A stretch of DNA of 57,319 nt from Crocinitomicaceae bacterium. GTDB lineage: Bacteria; Bacteroidota; Bacteroidia; Flavobacteriales_D; Crocinitomicaceae. Shown in pieces: positions 53,478 to 57,319 of this stretch (the first letter of the stretch is position 1; each line of letters starts with the position of its first letter). The stretch covers positions 1-57,319 of the forward strand of contig JAQWYK010000014.1 of NCBI GenBank assembly GCA_029254025.1, read 5' to 3'. The notes beneath the pieces were generated by a model that saw nothing but the letters and a program-made list of their open reading frames with translations, was not told where the DNA came from and searched no databases. The translations under genes and the position numbers were made by a program.

Positions 53478-55592
53478 ATGTCAGAGAAAAAAGGAAATAA
53501 AAAAAATCCATATGCAATATATTGGATTTATGCTGCAATTGGTATAGCGATTATTGGTGTTCAGCTCTTTATGAGTCAAACGAGCACCCGTGATCTGCAG
53601 TCGAAAGAAACGTTTAAAGAATTGCTGCGCGAGGGATATGTAGAAGACGTTACCTTGTGGAGAAATGTATTAAGAGTTGATTTTTCTGTGAATGAGGAGG
53701 GTAAAAAAGCCATTGAACAAGGCGATTTAACCGGCAGAGATTACGACATTATAAAGAGAGCTATTACCTCCTCTGCAAAATCTAATTTTGCACAAAGTAA
53801 AATTGTTTTTAGCTACGATATTGAAAGTACGACTGTCTTTAGTGAAGATTTTACGGCCATAAATGATGCTCGGGTAGATGAGGGGTTTGAGAAAATAGAG
53901 TATAAAATTGATGATGAGTATAACTACGTCGGTCAGATTTTCAGCTTTTTACTTCCGATAATTATCATCGTTGCAATTTGGATGTTTATTATGCGTCGTA
54001 TGGCCGGAGGAACAGGTGGAGGTGGTCCTGGAGGCCAAATTTTCAACATTGGAAAATCCAAGGCTAAGGTATTTGAGAAAGGAAAACAAACGAATGTAAC
54101 GTTCAAAGATGTTGCTGGTTTGGAAGGAGCCAAAGAGGAGATTGAAGAAATCGTGGCTTTCCTAAAAAAACCTAAGAAATATACAGAACTTGGAGCTAAA
54201 ATACCGAAAGGTGCCTTGTTAGTAGGTCCTCCTGGTACAGGTAAGACATTGCTAGCCAAAGCTGTTGCAGGTGAAGCCGATGTGCCGTTCTTCTCACTTT
54301 CTGGGTCTGATTTTGTTGAAATGTTTGTCGGTGTAGGAGCGTCACGAGTGCGAGACTTGTTCAAGCAAGCGAAGGAAAAGGCTCCATCGATAATCTTTAT
54401 TGATGAAATTGATGCCATTGGTAGGGCTCGTGGTAAGAATAATGGTTTTAATTCAAATGATGAGCGTGAAAATACGCTCAATCAATTATTGACTGAAATG
54501 GATGGCTTTGGAACTAATTCAGGAGTCATTATTTTAGCAGCAACGAACCGTGCAGATGTATTAGATAAGGCGTTGATGCGTGCAGGACTATTTGATCGTC
54601 AAATATATGTCGACATGCCTGATATTAACGAGCGTAAAGAAATTTTTGAGGTGCATCTCAAACCATTGAAATTGGATAAAGCTATGGATATTGACTTCTT
54701 GGCTCGTCAAACACCTGGTTTTTCCGGAGCAGATATCGCTAATTTGTGTAATGAAGCAGCATTAATAGCTGCACGAAAGGATAAGAAATTCGTAGAGAAA
54801 CAAGACTTTTTGGACGCAGTGGATCGAATTGTGGGTGGTCTGGAGAAAAAGAATAAAATTATTACGCAAGAAGAGAAGCGTTCTATTGCCTACCATGAAG
54901 CAGGTCACGCTACAGTATCTTGGTTGGCACAATATGCACATCCATTGGTAAAAGTAACGATTGTACCGAGAGGAAGATCGTTAGGTGCTGCATGGTATTT
55001 ACCAGAAGAAAGAAGTATCACGACTACGGAGCAAATATTAGATGAAATGTGTATGGCACTGGGAGGACGTGCGGCGGAAGAATTGATTTTTGGAAAAATC
55101 TCAACCGGTGCATTAAGTGACTTGGAAAAAGTAACTAAGCAAGCGTATGCCATGGTCGCAATGTATGGACTGAACAAGAGAGTTGGAAATATTTCGTTTT
55201 ATGATTCTCAGGGGCAACAGACTTTCACAAAGCCATATTCAGAAGATACTGCGCGTGTGATTGATGAAGAGGTTAGTAAAATGGTAGAAGAACAGTATCA
55301 ACGAGCGTTGACACTTCTTAGCGCGAATCGGGATAAGTTAGAAGCTTTGGCGGATAAATTATTAGAAAAAGAAGTCATCTTCAAAGAAGATTTAGTCGCA
55401 ATCTTCGGAGAACGTCCGTGGGATGTAAAGACGGAAGAAGTTTTGCTGACGAAAGATACAGAATCTACTCTTGAGATAAAATCTGAAGATCAGTCGTTTG
55501 AAGAAGATACTAATTCATCAACAACGGAGGGCCATGTGGGACAAGATACGTCACTGGATAGCGAAACTGATTCCCCAAAAGACGGAATTTGA
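53478..55592 (+). CDS. ftsH: ATP-dependent zinc metalloprotease FtsH (SRH arginine replaced)
   Basis: 704 residues, a membrane-bound AAA protease. Two transmembrane helices (about 13-31 and 152-170), AAA domain with Walker A GPPGTGKT (250-257), Walker [12 protein letters not shown], then the M41 protease domain with HEAGH (473-477) and the third zinc ligand in [10 protein letters not shown]. In the second region of homology the usual RPGRFDR or RAGRFDR reads RAGLFDR: Leu371 (codon CTA, 54588-54590) sits where E. coli Arg315, an arginine finger, should be; the first finger R368 is kept. A CGA to CTA change is one base, so a sequencing error is possible. The acidic C-terminal tail overlaps the DUF2007 gene by 59 bases. 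Confidence 0.96.
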   Translation: MSEKKGNKKNPYAIYWIYAAIGIAIIGVQLFMSQTSTRDLQSKETFKELLREGYVEDVTLWRNVLRVDFSVNEEGKKAIEQGDLTGRDYDIIKRAITSSAKSNFAQSKIVFSYDIESTTVFSEDFTAINDARVDEGFEKIEYKIDDEYNYVGQIFSFLLPIIIIVAIWMFIMRRMAGGTGGGGPGGQIFNIGKSKAKVFEKGKQTNVTFKDVAGLEGAKEEIEEIVAFLKKPKKYTELGAKIPKGALLVGPPGTGKTLLAKAVAGEADVPFFSLSGSDFVEMFVGVGASRVRDLFKQAKEKAPSIIFIDEIDAIGRARGKNNGFNSNDERENTLNQLLTEMDGFGTNSGVIILAATNRADVLDKALMRAGLFDRQIYVDMPDINERKEIFEVHLKPLKLDKAMDIDFLARQTPGFSGADIANLCNEAALIAARKDKKFVEKQDFLDAVDRIVGGLEKKNKIITQEEKRSIAYHEAGHATVSWLAQYAHPLVKVTIVPRGRSLGAAWYLPEERSITTTEQILDEMCMALGGRAAEELIFGKISTGALSDLEKVTKQAYAMVAMYGLNKRVGNISFYDSQGQQTFTKPYSEDTARVIDEEVSKMVEEQYQRALTLLSANRDKLEALADKLLEKEVIFKEDLVAIFGERPWDVKTEEVLLTKDTESTLEIKSEDQSFEEDTNSSTTEGHVGQDTSLDSETDSPKDGI

Positions 55593-55785
55593 TGATTTTC
55601 GCTTAATAGCTAGCACGACAGAACAGCACTTGATCGAACTATATCGAATGAAGCTCGATCACGCGCAAATTAACCATAAAGTGATTAATAAGCGTGATTC
55701 GGCCTACAATAATTTTGGGGAAATCGAACTATATGTTAAGTTTGATGATGTAATTCGTGCTAAACACATTTTAGATAATGAGTAA
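55534..55785 (+). CDS. DUF2007 (GlnB-like fold) protein overlapping ftsH
   Basis: 83 residues. The ATG at 55534 lies inside the end of ftsH and is preceded by a good Shine-Dalgarno core ggagg (55526-55530), unusual in a phylum that seldom uses one. An earlier in-frame ATG (55498) is less supported. The DUF2007 core, FRLIASTTEQHLIELYRMKLDHAQINHKVINKRD then GEIELYVKFDDVIRAKHIL, is clear. Such proteins have a ferredoxin-like fold with PII resemblance and unknown function. It overlaps cdsA by eight bases, so translational coupling on both sides is likely. Confidence 0.85.
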   Translation: MWDKIRHWIAKLIPQKTEFDDFRLIASTTEQHLIELYRMKLDHAQINHKVINKRDSAYNNFGEIELYVKFDDVIRAKHILDNE

Positions 55786-56584
55786 TTTGCTAATTCGCGC
55801 TGCCTCTGGTGCAGTATTCGTTTCCCTAATGATTTTTTGCATTTGGCACAGCTTATTGGCTACTGCCATTTTGTTTTCGGTGCTTGTAGCATTAGGTTTA
55901 GATGAGTTTTATAAGATGTCAAATGCCCTTGAAGGCGTTCGAACGAATCGATTACTAGGGATACTGTTGGGTACGTATTCTTTTTTCTCAGCTTATTTAT
56001 TTATTGCTGGACATATCAGTTATCATTGGATATTACTTTCTTTGATTATACTGATGGTAGGACTCCTTCTGGAGTTATTTCGCAAAAGTCAACAACCAAT
56101 AGTGAACAGCGCTTTATTCGTTTTTGCGTTACTCTATGTAGTTGTTCCATTTTACACAATGCTACTGCTTCGAGGAACAGAAGCGGACCAGTGGATGTAT
56201 CTCGTAGGGATGTTTGCCTTGATTTGGACCAATGACAGTTTTGCTTATTTAACGGGACGGTTTTTAGGAAAACATAAGTTGTTCGAGCGTATTTCTCCTA
56301 AGAAAACGTGGGAGGGTACAATCGGAGGAATAGTCTTTGCTGTCCTTGCAGGATATCTGGTGGCAACTTGGATCCAAGATGATGTTATTTTTTGGATGGT
56401 AGCAGCTTTGCTAGTGGCACTTGGATCAATTTTTGGAGATTTGTTTGAATCTATGTTTAAGCGAAATGCTGGGATAAAAGATTCGGGGAATATTATGCCA
56501 GGGCATGGGGGAGTATTGGATCGGTTTGATGCCGCGTTATTCAGTGCGCCGATTTTTTACCTTTGGTTGCTTTTCTACAGTTAA
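55778..56584 (+). CDS. cdsA: Phosphatidate cytidylyltransferase
   Basis: 268 residues with about eight transmembrane helices. Makes CDP-diacylglycerol from phosphatidate and CTP, the branch point to phosphatidylethanolamine and phosphatidylglycerol. Signature KDSGNIMPGHGGVLDRFDA (about 235-253) and ERISPKKTWEGTIGG (about 172-186) are typical. Overlaps the DUF2007 gene by eight bases and is followed by psd 37 bp later. Confidence 0.95.
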   Translation: MSNLLIRAASGAVFVSLMIFCIWHSLLATAILFSVLVALGLDEFYKMSNALEGVRTNRLLGILLGTYSFFSAYLFIAGHISYHWILLSLIILMVGLLLELFRKSQQPIVNSALFVFALLYVVVPFYTMLLLRGTEADQWMYLVGMFALIWTNDSFAYLTGRFLGKHKLFERISPKKTWEGTIGGIVFAVLAGYLVATWIQDDVIFWMVAALLVALGSIFGDLFESMFKRNAGIKDSGNIMPGHGGVLDRFDAALFSAPIFYLWLLFYS

Positions 56585-56621
56585 AAAAATATTGTTTCTT
56601 TGAGGACTTAAAATTCGACAC

Positions 56622-57287
56622 ATGAAGTTGCATAGAGAAGGGTATACGATTATTACAGTCGGCTTATTAATTCTAATAACAATACAATTACTTAATTTTT
56701 GGTTGTTTACACTGCTCAGTTGGATGTGGTTATTTTTACTATTGACTCTGGGAGTAGTTGTAATGGCTTATTTAATCATTCAATTTTTTCGCGTACCCGC
56801 CCGAAAAGTAAGCGCTAGCGAGAAACAAGTTATTTGTCCCGCTGATGGGAAAGTAGTGGTAATTGAAGAAGTTGAAGAGACAGAATACTTTCATGATCGA
56901 AGAATTCAAATTTCAATTTTTATGTCCCCAATGAATGTGCATGCGAACTGGGTTCCTATTAAAGGTATCGTGAATTATGTGAAATACCATAAAGGCTTGT
57001 TTTTAGTAGCTTGGCATCCGAAAAGCTCAACAGATAATGAGCGTTCCACTTTTGTTGTAAAACATCCATCAGGACAGGAAGTTCTCTTTCGTCAAATAGC
57101 AGGTGCTGTTGCCCGTCGAATTTGTTATTACGTTGAAGAAGGACAATCTGTTGAAGCTGGAGATGAGTTCGGGTTTATCAAATTTGGTTCTCGCATAGAT
57201 ATTTTCTTGCCACTTGATACTAAATTGGATGTTCAAATAGGGGATATTGTTAAAGGAAAGTTAACATCCATAGGACATCTAAATTAA
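56622..57287 (+). CDS. psd: Phosphatidylserine decarboxylase family protein
   Basis: 221 residues. Two N-terminal transmembrane segments (about 10-52) anchor the proenzyme. The pyruvoyl-forming cleavage region GFIKFGSRIDIFLP near 188-201 has the GS pair where autocleavage gives the alpha chain, of the short FGSR type rather than the LGST of the E. coli enzyme. MSPMNVHANWVPIKG and RQIAGAVARRICYYV are family blocks. Converts phosphatidylserine to phosphatidylethanolamine. The short form is usual in Bacteroidota. It closes the rsfS run. Confidence 0.93.
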   Translation: MKLHREGYTIITVGLLILITIQLLNFWLFTLLSWMWLFLLLTLGVVVMAYLIIQFFRVPARKVSASEKQVICPADGKVVVIEEVEETEYFHDRRIQISIFMSPMNVHANWVPIKGIVNYVKYHKGLFLVAWHPKSSTDNERSTFVVKHPSGQEVLFRQIAGAVARRICYYVEEGQSVEAGDEFGFIKFGSRIDIFLPLDTKLDVQIGDIVKGKLTSIGHLN

Positions 57288-57319
57288 AATAGTTATATTT
57301 GAATCTAAATACTTGAATT

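Overview
The window is a chromosomal segment of a member of the Bacteroidota, most likely order Flavobacteriales near the Cryomorphaceae/Crocinitomicaceae (family placement is inference). Signs of this are type A and type B T9SS sorting domains on exported proteins, -7 promoter boxes of the TAnnTTTG type, a SpmA-SpmB fusion, a signal peptidase I with a long insert between its catalytic residues, a DUF3276 (PUR-alpha-like) gene, and the order parA-parB-DUF5683-dapB-lepB-wbqC. No rRNA, tRNA, CRISPR array, integrase or transposase was recognised.

Layout. 1-2.6 kb: the 3' end of mnmE, then a 381-bp gap with a strong inverted repeat, an AT-rich lipoprotein gene that looks like an island, and a secreted endonuclease I. 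2.7-4.6 kb: alkB (alkane hydroxylase) and a PAP2 phosphatase. 4.7-10.6 kb: a compact minus-strand cluster of a LysM protein built on a degenerate MltD fold, two SGNH hydrolases and an MBOAT acyltransferase. I read it as a cell-wall or glycan O-acetylation system. 10.7-16 kb: a T9SS-exported protein, a small membrane protein, a sterol-desaturase-type hydroxylase, a nucleoside phosphorylase, a DUF4197 lipoprotein and cinA. 16-23 kb: clpB, an oligopeptidase B-type lipoprotein, a DEAD-box helicase (DECD variant) and tsaC.

23.2-29.2 kb: an eight-gene minus-strand run (pyrD, HMG-CoA lyase, DUF2807, two lipoproteins, a glutamine amidotransferase-like protein without its nucleophile, SpmAB, a repeat protein). 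29.3-37.1 kb: a PorG/DUF6089-like barrel, wbqC, lepB, dapB, DUF5683, parB, parA, DUF3276 and an HTATIP2-like reductase. 37.3-44 kb: two large secreted multidomain T9SS cargoes facing each other across about 500 bp without a convincing gene. 44.2-47.1 kb: a WG-repeat lipoprotein overlapping a TonB-like gene. 47-53 kb: uvrB, menC-menA, an O-methyltransferase, an FtsB/DivIC-like protein and birA. 53-57.3 kb: rsfS-ftsH-DUF2007-cdsA-psd, a protein quality control and phospholipid synthesis run.

Most of the window is ordinary housekeeping. The parts that deserve attention are the MBOAT/SGNH/pseudo-MltD cluster, the pseudo-amidotransferase, an FtsH whose second arginine finger reads leucine, and the inverted repeat beside the AT-rich lipoprotein gene.
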